A DNA stretch of 8,963 nucleotides from JBDGRJ01 sp042218065 (lineage in GTDB: Bacteria; Patescibacteriota; Patescibacteriia; Magasanikbacterales; UBA922), in assembly GCA_042218065.1 (NCBI GenBank), contig JBDGRL010000032.1:1-8963 (forward strand). Reading direction: 5' to 3'. The notes beneath the pieces are model-generated. The model worked only from the letters and a program-made list of their open reading frames with translations. It was not told where the DNA came from and did no database searches. This document shows, one piece after another, positions 1 to 5,093 of this stretch (within the stretch, counting starts at the first letter, position 1; each line of letters begins with the position of its first letter). The position numbers were made by a program, and so were the translations under genes.

Positions 1-54
1 GTTAAGATGAAAGTTACTGATGATAATGTTGATATTAAAATAAACAAACATTAA
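1..54 (+). CDS. C-terminal tail of an unknown gene (partial)
   Basis: The window opens in a frame that reads 17 residues (VKMKVTDDNVDIKINKH) to a TAA at 52-54. The composition, rich in Asp, Lys and Asn with a plain TAA stop, resembles the other genes here, so this is probably the end of a gene entering from the left. An internal ATG at 7-9 could not make a meaningful protein by itself. Too little is visible to assign a family, and a chance open frame of this length cannot be excluded. Confidence 0.35.
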   Translation, partial: VKMKVTDDNVDIKINKH

Positions 55-174
55 AGAAGAAGTTAAGAAAGTCAAATAAGAGCCGTGGGGTATATAGAGA
101 GCCCCGAGCCGGATAGACACAGTGATTGTTAGTATTGCGGGTGGTATGAGGTTGTGGGGGGTTCAGTTTATTTT

Positions 175-239
175 TATTGTTGTGGCTATACCGTTTATCC
201 GCAACAATATTAAAAATAGTTGCATTTGGCGCAACAAAA
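175..239 (+). repeat. Dyad-rich promoter/operator element, copy A
   Basis: 65 bases that align without gaps to 5747-5811 at 50 of 65 positions. An inverted repeat with arms TATTGTTGTGG (175-185) and CCGCAACAATA (199-209), one G-T wobble, encloses a -10-like TATACC (187-192). A second dyad follows: GTTGC (219-223) and GCAAC (231-235). The GTTG/CAAC cores are identical between the copies while most differences fall in loops and spacers, as expected for protein-binding sites or a structured RNA. No good -35 is visible in this copy, so promoter activity is less certain than in copy B. Confidence 0.6.
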
Positions 240-250
240 GTAAAATATAA

Positions 251-272
251 CTATCCTCCTCACGGAGGATAG
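251..272. other. Perfect 9-bp hairpin, TCAC loop
   Basis: Arms CTATCCTCC and GGAGGATAG pair perfectly around TCAC. There is no T-run on the right, but the left flank TAAAATATAA would give a U-rich tail on the minus strand, so it could stop leftward transcription. The right arm contains GGAGG, which would be masked in the folded RNA, but no start codon lies at a useful distance. Its role is unknown. Confidence 0.5.
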
Positions 273-275
273 CTC

Positions 276-304
276 TTGGATGTATTTCCCCTTTGGTCTA
301 TAAT
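276..304 (+). promoter_or_regulatory. Sigma-70-type promoter for the DUF3800 gene
   Basis: TTGGAT (276-281), a 17-base spacer and a perfect TATAAT (299-304) place the start of transcription near 311, about 45 bases before the ATG at 356. The -10 lies in the loop of an inverted repeat (CTTTGGT 291-297 with ACCAAAG 308-314), which may be an operator. A second TATAAT at 323-328 has no convincing -35 partner. Confidence 0.5.
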
Positions 305-355
305 TAAACCAAAGGACACTTTTATAATACAAAATCATGTTTTAATAATAAAATT

Positions 356-1162
356 ATGGACAACCGTTTAAACTTCTCCATATTCATAGATGAATCAGGA
401 ATAGCGGATCTTACGGACAGATCATATAACCATTTTTTACTTACCTCGATTGTGGCTCAAGATTCAGAGTTGGGTTCGATATCCGGTTATTTTTCTTTTA
501 TAAAAAGAAAGTATAACCTTGAAGAAAATTTCCCTTTTCACACCTACGATTTGTTGGAAAATGACAATTCTGACATCCGGTTGACTACAGGGCAAGCGAA
601 GAAGTTTGTAGATTCTATGTGTGAATTTATAGACATAACACCGCTCAACATTATGGTAGTGCATACTCACAAGAAAAATTTTCTCAAGGATTTTTCTATT
701 ACTGATGAGGATTTAAAAGGGTCTCAAGAAAATAAAGAAAAGAGGGGTTTGTTGTATAAATTATCTTCGCTTTATCAGATGGAATATTTTACTGAGTTTT
801 TAGAAGAACGAGATGGTTATGGCGGTGTTTATGCCGATTCTCGGACTTATCAAGATAGAGAACTGTTGGAAGCATTTTTAGGCATTAAACAAAAGAAGAA
901 GAAAGGAAGTAGAAAAAATCCGTATTATAAACAAGCAAAGAAAAGGCTTAATTCAATAACATTTGCATCAAAAAATCGTTTTTCCAGCGGTATTCAATTG
1001 GCAGATTTTGTGTCTTTTGTTACTTTTGCTCACTTTAACAGAAAAATGAACTCTTTTAAAGATATAAGATTGAGGAAAGTTTGGGAAAAAATAAAAGAAG
1101 AGGCAAGAATAAATAATCTTGTAGATGAATTAGGCAAAAAAGAAATTAAAAGATACCTGTAA
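356..1162 (+). CDS. DUF3800 family protein
   Basis: A 268-residue protein recognised as DUF3800 by two landmarks. One is the N-terminal strand ending in IFIDESG (residues 9-15; D12, E13). The other is the C-terminal segment SSGIQLADFVSF (residues 210-221; D217), with a further acidic residue in VYADSR (D161) between them. The family has a predicted RNase H-like fold and is often found near defence or mobile genes; its biochemical role is not established. A basic stretch (about 178-197, KQKKKKGSRK) could contact nucleic acid. The ATG follows an A/T-rich leader with no Shine-Dalgarno. It stands alone between a structured leader and a hairpin-rich downstream gap. Length and motifs indicate an intact gene. 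Confidence 0.85.
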   Translation: MDNRLNFSIFIDESGIADLTDRSYNHFLLTSIVAQDSELGSISGYFSFIKRKYNLEENFPFHTYDLLENDNSDIRLTTGQAKKFVDSMCEFIDITPLNIMVVHTHKKNFLKDFSITDEDLKGSQENKEKRGLLYKLSSLYQMEYFTEFLEERDGYGGVYADSRTYQDRELLEAFLGIKQKKKKGSRKNPYYKQAKKRLNSITFASKNRFSSGIQLADFVSFVTFAHFNRKMNSFKDIRLRKVWEKIKEEARINNLVDELGKKEIKRYL

Positions 1163-1178
1163 CAAAGAGATGGAGCTT

Positions 1179-1241
1179 ACAGAAGGGTTTAACTAAATGG
1201 TTACATCCCTCTGTGAACTCCACCCAATGGTGGAGGTTCAC
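1179..1241. other. Two abutting hairpins after the DUF3800 gene
   Basis: ACAGAAGGG (1179-1187) pairs with CCCTCTGT (1207-1214) with one bulged A and encloses a small TAAC/GTTA dyad. GTGAACTCCACC (1213-1224) pairs with GGTGGAGGTTCAC (1229-1241) with one bulged G and loop CAAT. The second is a strong 12-bp stem but lacks a clean T-run, so it is at best an atypical terminator. Such stem-loops are also found at the ends of IS200/IS605 elements. No transposase or TnpB remnant is visible beside it. The remaining gap to 1354 shows only a short AACAC/GTGTT dyad. Confidence 0.5.
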
Positions 1242-1354
1242 TAAGTTAATTATGACAGAATATTGAAGATTTGTCAAAATGAAGGATTTTACATCCATAA
1301 AAACACAAAAAGTGTTAATGTGTTCATGGGTTTGGTTGAGCATTTTAGTAGATT

Positions 1355-1382
1355 TTGAAGTAAAACTATATTAAAATATAAT
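1355..1382 (+). promoter_or_regulatory. Promoter of the methyltransferase-rhodanese unit
   Basis: TTGAAG (1355-1360), a 16-base spacer and TATAAT (1377-1382). The predicted transcript starts about 12-14 bases before the ATG at 1402, too close for a Shine-Dalgarno, and none is present. No operator-like dyad overlaps it. Confidence 0.6.
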
Positions 1383-1401
1383 CAATTGGTAATTCAAATA
1401 A

Positions 1402-2007
1402 ATGAGCAATAAAAAAGAAGAAAACAAACAAATATTCGATAAAGTTGCAGAGATCTATGATTTTGCGCCTTTCCAGTGGTGGATGAGAAGATTTTATCGT
1501 CCTGTCTTTTCAGAGGTTGAATTAGACAAAAGTAAGAAATTATTAGATGTCAGCTGTGGTACTGGCAATATGCTCAAGGAAATGAGTGAAGCTGGGGAGG
1601 CGGACTTGTATGGAGTAGATCTTTCTGAGAATATGATAGAGCAGGCGAAAGAAAAACTAAAAGATGTAGACTTACAAACTGCGGATGTGCATTCGCTGCC
1701 GTTTGAGAATGATTTCTTTGATTATGTGACTACGACCGAAGCATTTCATCATTACTACGGACAAAGTAAGGCGATTGCTGAGATGAAGCGAGTAGTAAAG
1801 CCGGGTGGGAAAGTAATAGTGGTGGATATAGAGTTTTTCTTTTCTGTTGTTCACAGATTGTTTGAACAGCTTGAGCCAGGATGTGTGAAAGTAAACTCAA
1901 AAGAGGAGATGAGACAATTATTTAAACAGCAAAATCTTGATGTAGTGCGACAAGAGAGAAGTTTTCTTTTTGCTGTTATGACGATAGGAAGTTTTAGTGA
2001 GAATTAA
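1402..2007 (+). CDS. Class I SAM-dependent methyltransferase (UbiE-like)
   Basis: A 201-residue Rossmann-fold methyltransferase. Motif I is LLDVSCGTGN (residues 47-56), the glycine-rich SAM loop. The acidic residue after strand 2 is D73 in GVDLSENMIEQAKEK, LPFENDFFDYV (99-109) carries motif II/IV, and VVKPGGKVIVVD (131-142) follows. This pattern is that of the Methyltransf_11/UbiE group. The substrate cannot be read from sequence: small-molecule acceptors such as quinones, arsenite or lipids are all used by relatives. It is slightly short but not truncated. It lies 15 bases upstream of the rhodanese gene with no terminator between, so the two are probably co-transcribed from the promoter at 1355. 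Cys is present in the SAM loop (C52) and at C161, but no arsenite-type Cys cluster is seen. Confidence 0.85.
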   Translation: MSNKKEENKQIFDKVAEIYDFAPFQWWMRRFYRPVFSEVELDKSKKLLDVSCGTGNMLKEMSEAGEADLYGVDLSENMIEQAKEKLKDVDLQTADVHSLPFENDFFDYVTTTEAFHHYYGQSKAIAEMKRVVKPGGKVIVVDIEFFFSVVHRLFEQLEPGCVKVNSKEEMRQLFKQQNLDVVRQERSFLFAVMTIGSFSEN

Positions 2008-2022
2008 TTTAAATAATAAATT

Positions 2023-2541
2023 ATGAAGAAAATAAAACCTAAGAAGTTATACAACTTAATACAAGAAGGAAAGACTGAAGACTCGCTTATTGTCGATGTG
2101 CGCAGTGAAGATGAGTATGGTATGTCGCACATAATTGGGGCTCGTAATGTTCATTTGTCTGAGATAGAAAATTATAAAGAAGATTTTGAAAAATACGATA
2201 GAGTCTATATCCACTGCAACAGTGGAAACCAAAGCTCACAGGCTTGCAAGAAATTAGATAAGGTAGGTTTGGATAATATGGTAAATATTGAAGGTGGTTT
2301 AGCTGCATGGAAAAAGCATGGGTTGCCTACAGAGGGTAGTGTTAGCCATGGTATATCTCTAAATCGCCAGGTCATGATTTCAGCCGGATCCTTAATCTTG
2401 CTAGGTTTCTTGTTGGCTTATTTATTTTCCAGATGGTTTTTATTTTTGCCAGCTTTTGTGGGGGCAGGATTATTATTTGCCGGCTTGAGCGGTCACTGCA
2501 TGATGGCTAAAATATTAACTAGGATGCCGTGGAATGAGTAG
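2023..2541 (+). CDS. Rhodanese-domain protein with C-terminal DUF2892 membrane segment
   Basis: A 172-residue fusion. Residues 1-105 form a single rhodanese (sulfurtransferase) domain: IVDVRSEDEY (23-32), the active-site loop CNSGNQS with nucleophile C65, and the closing segment NIEGGLAAWKKHGLP (88-102). Residues about 113-172 form DUF2892: an LNRQV entry (113-117), two transmembrane helices (about 118-136 and 139-157), SGHCMMA with C159, and the signature end RMPWN. This fusion is common next to sulfide, persulfide or thiosulfate handling genes and carries sulfane sulfur on C65. The catalytic domain should face the cytoplasm. It is the second gene after the methyltransferase and is followed by a hairpin cluster and terminator. 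The CsoR-family regulator starts about 200 bases further on. Confidence 0.88.
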   Translation: MKKIKPKKLYNLIQEGKTEDSLIVDVRSEDEYGMSHIIGARNVHLSEIENYKEDFEKYDRVYIHCNSGNQSSQACKKLDKVGLDNMVNIEGGLAAWKKHGLPTEGSVSHGISLNRQVMISAGSLILLGFLLAYLFSRWFLFLPAFVGAGLLFAGLSGHCMMAKILTRMPWNE

Positions 2542-2570
2542 CGTTAGAAACAAGCGTTGTTTTTTAATAA

Positions 2571-2590
2571 ACCCGCCCCCTGCGGCGGGT
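2571..2590. other. GC-rich hairpin 1 of the 2571-2711 cluster
   Basis: ACCCGCC (2571-2577) pairs with GGCGGGT (2584-2590) around CCCTGC. A T-run precedes it rather than follows it, so it does not look like a terminator for the rhodanese gene; it would read better on the minus strand. It differs strongly in base composition from the surrounding AT-rich DNA. Confidence 0.55.
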
Positions 2591-2595
2591 AGAAT

Positions 2596-2618
2596 TCCCC
2601 GTGCTTTTAGCTCGGGGA
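2596..2618. other. GC-rich hairpin 2 of the cluster
   Basis: TCCCCG (2596-2601) and CGGGGA (2613-2618) form a 6-bp stem around an 11-base loop with TTTT in it. No T-run follows. Confidence 0.45.
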
Positions 2619-2628
2619 TGAATACCCT

Positions 2629-2656
2629 TCCCACATCTTCCTAGGAAGATGTGGGA
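2629..2656. repeat. Perfect 28-base palindrome
   Basis: Bases 2629-2642 are the exact reverse complement of 2643-2656, with CTAGG at the centre. As RNA it would make a nearly loop-free stem; as DNA it is a fully symmetric site. A small CGAGC/GCTCG hairpin (2657-2669) follows directly. Symmetry this perfect is unlikely by chance and suggests a binding site, a recombination junction or a selfish repeat. Confidence 0.75.
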
Positions 2657-2680
2657 CGAGCCTTGCTCGGACTGGTTAAT

Positions 2681-2711
2681 ACCCCGTCCGTGAGGGCGGG
2701 GTTCTTTATTT
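2681..2711 (+). terminator. Rho-independent terminator of the rhodanese unit
   Basis: ACCCCGTCC (2681-2689) pairs with GGGCGGGGT (2694-2702), 9 bp with one G-T wobble and loop GTGA, followed by the T-rich TCTTTATTT. It ends just where the -35 of the next promoter begins (2710), separating the two units tightly. Confidence 0.75.
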
Positions 2712-2738
2712 GACAGCATAGGGGCTACCCTATATAAT
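2710..2738 (+). promoter_or_regulatory. Consensus promoter of the csoR-like gene
   Basis: A perfect TTGACA (2710-2715), a 17-base spacer and a perfect TATAAT (2733-2738). Transcription should start around 2744-2747. The ATG at 2737 overlaps the -10 and cannot be the start. The ATG at 2749 then has a leader of only a few bases, giving a leaderless or nearly leaderless mRNA. Confidence 0.85.
2718..2733. promoter_or_regulatory. CsoR-type operator inside the promoter spacer
   Basis: ATAGGG (2718-2723) and CCCTAT (2728-2733) form a 6-bp dyad around GCTA. G-tract/C-tract palindromes with A/T ends are what CsoR/RcnR-family repressors bind. It fills the spacer between -35 and -10 and would block RNA polymerase, so the downstream repressor probably regulates itself and the gene after it. 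The assignment rests on position and shape. Confidence 0.7.
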
Positions 2739-2748
2739 GATACTTAGT

Positions 2749-3015
2749 ATGAAAACAGAAAAACAAAACAGAAGAAAAAACACAATCAACCATATCAATC
2801 GCATTATCGGCCAGTTGGAGAAATTAAGAGAATATGCAAAAAGTGATAAAGAGTGCAAAGAGATAGCAGCTTTGGCTACTTCTATTGCTAAGTCTTGTGA
2901 TTCTTTGCGTATGAGAACACTGGAGGGTTTTCTATTACATGATATTCCACAAGGAGAGTTGACTGAAGAACAAAAAGAAGAGTTACATAAGGTTATCGAA
3001 CATTATAAAAAATAG
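2749..3015 (+). CDS. CsoR/FrmR-family (DUF156) metal- or thiol-sensing repressor
   Basis: An 88-residue all-helical repressor. HINRIIGQLEKL (15-26) is the family's DNA-contacting helix signature, and ECKEI carries C36, which aligns with the first sensor Cys of CsoR. Placing C36 against FrmR/CsoR puts F61 where the family has His61, and D65 where CsoR has Cys65; H64 and an extra C50 are nearby. The classic copper site (Cys-His-Cys) is therefore absent, so copper sensing is doubtful. Another metal, an aldehyde or a sulfur species using C36 with C50 is possible. The upstream rhodanese makes a persulfide signal worth considering, but CstR's second Cys is not at its usual place. The start at 2749 is preferred because the upstream ATG (2737) lies in the -10 box. 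It is likely autoregulated and co-transcribed with the gene 21 bases downstream. Confidence 0.82.
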   Translation: MKTEKQNRRKNTINHINRIIGQLEKLREYAKSDKECKEIAALATSIAKSCDSLRMRTLEGFLLHDIPQGELTEEQKEELHKVIEHYKK

Positions 3016-3036
3016 TTTAATAATTAATATTCTATT

Positions 3037-3789
3037 ATGGATAATAAGACTATAATTCTGTTAGTTTTAGTTTCTGGTTTATTAGGAGGGATTTCTGGAG
3101 TTGTAGCTACTCAAGCAAGCGATATGATAATGCCTGCACACTTTAATAAAAAGATGTCTAACCACCATCAAAAGATGGCAGAGCATAATATGCCTCATCA
3201 CAAAGAGAGAATGGAACACAAAGAAAGGAAGCAACACAAAAAGGGTTCAAAACAGCCAGATTACAAATCTCCTTACATCGGCCAAGAAAACAGAGATATA
3301 AAGGCTTTGCCGCCGGAAGATATAGAAGGGTTAAAACGAGGTAGCGGAACCCCTTTTGGTGGAATGGCAAAACCGGCTGAGCTCAATGGCGTTCCAGGCC
3401 CGAAACATCTACTGGATATGATTGAAGCAGGCAAGCTTGATGTATCAAAAGAGCAAAAAAATAAAATAGAGTCTGTTTATAAGCGGATGAAAGAAAATGC
3501 AATCAAAAAAGGGGAGAAAATAATTACAAAGGAAGAAAAAATAGATAATGGTTTTGAAAAAAGATCTATTGAGCAAGAAGAACTAAAAGATAAAATTAAA
3601 ACTAGTGCTAATCTTTATGGAGATTTAAGATTTATTCACCTTAAGACTCATTTGGAGATGCTGGATATACTTAATGAAAAGCAGGTAGAGAAATATAATA
3701 AATTAAGAGGGTATAGCAGTGGAAATCCTTGCAACAAAATACCAGAAGGGCATGATCCTGAGCAATGGAAAGAACACAACAATTGCTGA
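3037..3789 (+). CDS. Membrane-anchored His/Met-rich Spy/CpxP-like protein
   Basis: A 250-residue protein. Residues 4-24 form a signal anchor or uncleaved signal peptide; no lipobox Cys is seen. Residues 30-68 are rich in metal-binding side chains (H35, H43, H44, H50, H54, H55, H61, H67 and several Met). The rest resembles the periplasmic Spy/CpxP-like metal-sensor proteins: YIGQENRDIKALPPEDI (80-96), AELNGVPGPKHLL (114-126), an amphipathic helical region, HLKTHLEML (201-209) and a closing LRGY (223-226). Such proteins bind heavy metals or act as chaperones outside the membrane. The tail has two Cys (C232, C250). It follows the CsoR-like repressor by 21 bases and should share its promoter. It is the only intact gene here ending in TGA, and the next promoter lies just behind it. 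Confidence 0.7.
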   Translation: MDNKTIILLVLVSGLLGGISGVVATQASDMIMPAHFNKKMSNHHQKMAEHNMPHHKERMEHKERKQHKKGSKQPDYKSPYIGQENRDIKALPPEDIEGLKRGSGTPFGGMAKPAELNGVPGPKHLLDMIEAGKLDVSKEQKNKIESVYKRMKENAIKKGEKIITKEEKIDNGFEKRSIEQEELKDKIKTSANLYGDLRFIHLKTHLEMLDILNEKQVEKYNKLRGYSSGNPCNKIPEGHDPEQWKEHNNC

Positions 3790-3793
3790 TACC

Positions 3794-3822
3794 TTAATTC
3801 TTATAGCTTAAACTGTTATAAT
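3794..3822 (+). promoter_or_regulatory. Likely ferritin promoter
   Basis: A perfect TATAAT (3817-3822) with a weak TTAATT (3794-3799) 17 bases upstream. The start would be near 3829, leaving an A/T-rich leader of about 25 bases. No Fur-box-like dyad is seen. Read-through from the upstream unit is possible because no terminator separates them. Confidence 0.5.
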
Positions 3823-3854
3823 ATATGTAGTAATTAAAATTAATAAACTAATTT

Positions 3855-4367
3855 ATGAAAGACAATATCAAAGACGCTATTAACGATCAGATTCAGGCAG
3901 AGTTTAACTCAGCCTATGTTTATTTAGCTATGTCAGCTTACGCTGAAGATCAGGGTTGGCCCGGTACAGCAAGCTGGTTGAGAGCCCAAGCTCAAGAAGA
4001 AGAACAGCATGCTATGAAATTCTACAATTTTATGATAGAGCGAGATGAAAAAGTAGAATTACAAGCATTACCAAAGCCTGAAACAGAATTTGGAAATCTG
4101 CAAGATATTTTTGATAAATCGCTGGAACACGAACAGATGATTACCGAGAAAATTAACAAGCTCTATAAGATGGCAAAAGAGGAAGATGATTATGCTTTTG
4201 AATCATTTTTGAAGTGGTTTTTGGATGAACAGGTAGAAGAAGAAGATATGATTAGAGATATTTTGGATAAATTTGAGTTAGCTGACGGTGATAAAAGTAC
4301 TCTATACATGATCGATCAGGAGTTGGGGCAACGCCAGGATGGAGGACAACAAGGGCAAAGCGAATAA
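3855..4367 (+). CDS. ftnA: Ferritin, FtnA type (non-haem)
   Basis: A 170-residue four-helix iron-storage protein that oxidises Fe(II) and stores the ferric mineral in a 24-mer shell. Ferroxidase-centre residues are in place: E16 (QAEFNSAY), Y23, the ExxH pair E49/H52 (EEEQHAM), E93 (EHEQMITEKIN) and the E/Q pair E125-Q126 (LDEQVEEE). The layout matches E. coli FtnA through the YMIDQEL segment; the Gln-rich tail (from about 158) is an extension. No haem-binding Met of bacterioferritin type stands out. Its own promoter lies just upstream. With the His/Met-rich protein and the CsoR-like repressor it makes a metal-handling block. An IS remnant begins only 16 bases after its stop, so its native downstream context has been lost. 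Confidence 0.93.
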   Translation: MKDNIKDAINDQIQAEFNSAYVYLAMSAYAEDQGWPGTASWLRAQAQEEEQHAMKFYNFMIERDEKVELQALPKPETEFGNLQDIFDKSLEHEQMITEKINKLYKMAKEEDDYAFESFLKWFLDEQVEEEDMIRDILDKFELADGDKSTLYMIDQELGQRQDGGQQGQSE

Positions 4368-4383
4368 GTTTAATATAAGGTAA

Positions 4384-4581
4384 TTAAGAAAGGTTTGGGA
4401 CCAGATTAGTTAGTAAGTCGGTAAGAAATTTAAACAAATCTCGTTCTCTATAATTAAACCTAAACTCTGTTTCTTTCAGATACAGATGAAAGTTATCTTT
4501 CGACATTCCTCTGTACTTGTAAAGCCAGCTTTTAGCAAAAGACCAATAACCTTCAATTCCGTTAATATGCTTTCTTCCGTT
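4384..4581 (-). pseudogene. IS1595-family (ISXO2-like) transposase, C-terminal fragment
   Basis: Read on the minus strand from about 4581 to the TAA at 4384-4386, this gives roughly 65 residues that follow the end of the ISXO2-like transposase domain closely: GRKHINGIEGYWSFAK, then a KYRGMSK turn, then LYLKETEFRFNYRERDLF and a hydrophobic tail. The HINGIE.(F/Y)W and LKE.EFRFN.R blocks are hallmarks of the family. The frame runs on upstream to about 4599 but similarity stops near the Gly-Arg-Lys. There is no start codon, and about two thirds or more of the protein is gone. Confidence 0.85.
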
Positions 4582-4587
4582 GGGCGG

Positions 4588-4621
4588 GCTGCACGAAAAT
4601 ATACCCTACTTTTCGTGCAGC
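4588..4621. repeat. Perfect 12-bp inverted repeat at the broken end of the transposase
   Basis: GCTGCACGAAAA (4588-4599) and TTTTCGTGCAGC (4610-4621) pair perfectly around 10 bases. On the minus strand TTGACA lies just outside it (4625-4630), followed after 17 bases by a poor -10 (TAGGGT), so the dyad could be an operator on a leftward promoter. It marks the point where transposase similarity ends, so it may also be a deletion junction. Confidence 0.6.
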
Positions 4622-4638
4622 TGTTTGTCAAGGATATT

Positions 4639-4677
4639 GGACTAGTGTTGGACATATATTGTATTTTACACTAGTCC
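4639..4677. repeat. 10-bp inverted repeat, possible IS end or solo palindrome
   Basis: GGACTAGTGT (4639-4648) and ACACTAGTCC (4668-4677) are exact reverse complements 19 bases apart. The right arm overlaps the candidate right end of the IS remnant. It could be two IS ends brought together by deletion, a tiny derivative element, or a stem-loop in the transposase leader. Confidence 0.55.
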
Positions 4678-4679
4678 CA

Positions 4680-4958
4680 ACATCTATACAATCGCCAAAT
4701 TTTAAAACTCACAGTCAGAATTTGTATCAAATAATTTCTTATAAAAATTATTATAATTGTGATGGATTGCTAGTTTACGCCCATACTGAGAAAGGTTCTT
4801 TTAGGGAAATGGTAAAAATTAGTGATGAGCACTATGAAGCAGGAAGAGAACCACAGCAAGAATTTGGTTTTTATACCTTGGATTTAAGCGGAGTAGTCAG
4901 TGACTTAAAAAATAGTATATCTAGCCTTGAAGATTTTATGTTTGAAAAGAGTGTTTAA
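4680..4958 (+). pseudogene. 3' fragment of a McrC-like restriction component
   Basis: An open frame of about 92 codons to a TAA at 4956. Its first ATG (4659) lies inside the IS end, so the protein-like part begins at the IS boundary. SQNLYQIISYKNYY, GLLVYAHTEKG and FYTLDLSGVV resemble the C-terminal part of McrC/LlaJI-type 5-methylcytosine restriction proteins, in which a YQ...Y helix follows the PD-(D/E)xK core and a (L)LYAkT strand and a TLDL strand come next. The catalytic part and the N-terminus are missing, and no McrB-like GTPase is nearby. The family call is from pattern memory and moderate at best; that this is a truncated gene is more certain. Confidence 0.45.
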
Positions 4959-5037
4959 CAGCTTATTACACGAAGATGTGTCTTGGGTTTCAGCCGACGA
5001 AGGTAAGGCGATAGAATATGAGTCTTTTTTATCGTAG
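4951..5037 (+). other. Possible gene relic, 28 codons
   Basis: Overlapping the end of the McrC-like fragment, a GTG at 4951 opens a frame ending in TAG at 5035. The middle part reads EDVSWVSADEGKAIEYESFLS, protein-like and more GC-rich (GCCGACGAAGG...GGCG) than its surroundings. It may be the tail of another decayed gene. There is no start signal or family assignment, and chance cannot be excluded. Confidence 0.2.
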
Positions 5038-5093
5038 CGGTAAAACTTCTGTAAAATATAAATAGATTTTAATATTTGATTAGCCTATTTTAC

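Larger units (their letters stand above)
55..355. other. 300-base non-coding leader region before the DUF3800 gene
   Basis: No credible ORF on either strand. From left to right it holds a G-rich stretch (about 138-162), the dyad-rich element shared with 5747-5811 (175-239), a perfect 9-bp-stem hairpin (251-272), a TTGGAT-17-TATAAT promoter (276-304) and a second hairpin with a 7-bp stem (291-314) across that -10. A further TATAAT lies at 323-328. This is a lot of regulatory structure for one small downstream gene. Confidence 0.6.
4384..4680 (-). mobile_element. Internally deleted IS1595-family insertion sequence
   Basis: About 300 bases holding the 3' end of an IS1595-family transposase and a pair of candidate ends: TTGGGACCAG (4395-4404) and, on the opposite strand, TTGGGACTAG (4671-4680), matching at 9 of 10 bases. 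The transposase stop (4384-4386) falls just outside the left candidate end, so the boundary is uncertain. No target-site duplication is visible. Most of the transposase, including the region that would hold the first catalytic acids, is missing. The element sits between the ferritin gene and a truncated McrC-like gene and presumably broke that gene. Confidence 0.6.

Noticed and set aside
138..162. G-rich stretch with possible G-quadruplex
   Set aside because: The runs are mostly of two Gs and irregularly spaced, too weak to claim.
1146..1343. Minus-strand open frame of 65 codons in the gap after the DUF3800 gene
   Set aside because: It overlaps the end of a real gene and the hairpins at 1179-1241, has no promoter or recognisable motif, and looks like chance.
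2737..2748. Upstream ATG for the CsoR-like gene
   Set aside because: It overlaps the -10 hexamer and so lies upstream of the transcript start. The ATG at 2749 gives a normal family N-terminus.
3787..3850. Read-through of the TGA stop of the Spy-like gene (UGA as sense codon)
   Set aside because: The extension would cover the ferritin promoter, and conserved family sequence ends well before the TGA.
297..4460. 14-base identity (TCTATAATTAAACC) between 297-310 and 4447-4460
   Set aside because: The second copy is inside transposase coding sequence. A 14-base match somewhere in 9 kb of AT-rich DNA is expected by chance.
4486..4674. Plus-strand open frame of 62 codons
   Set aside because: It runs antisense over the IS1595 transposase fragment, which has clear family motifs on the minus strand; the plus-strand translation shows none.
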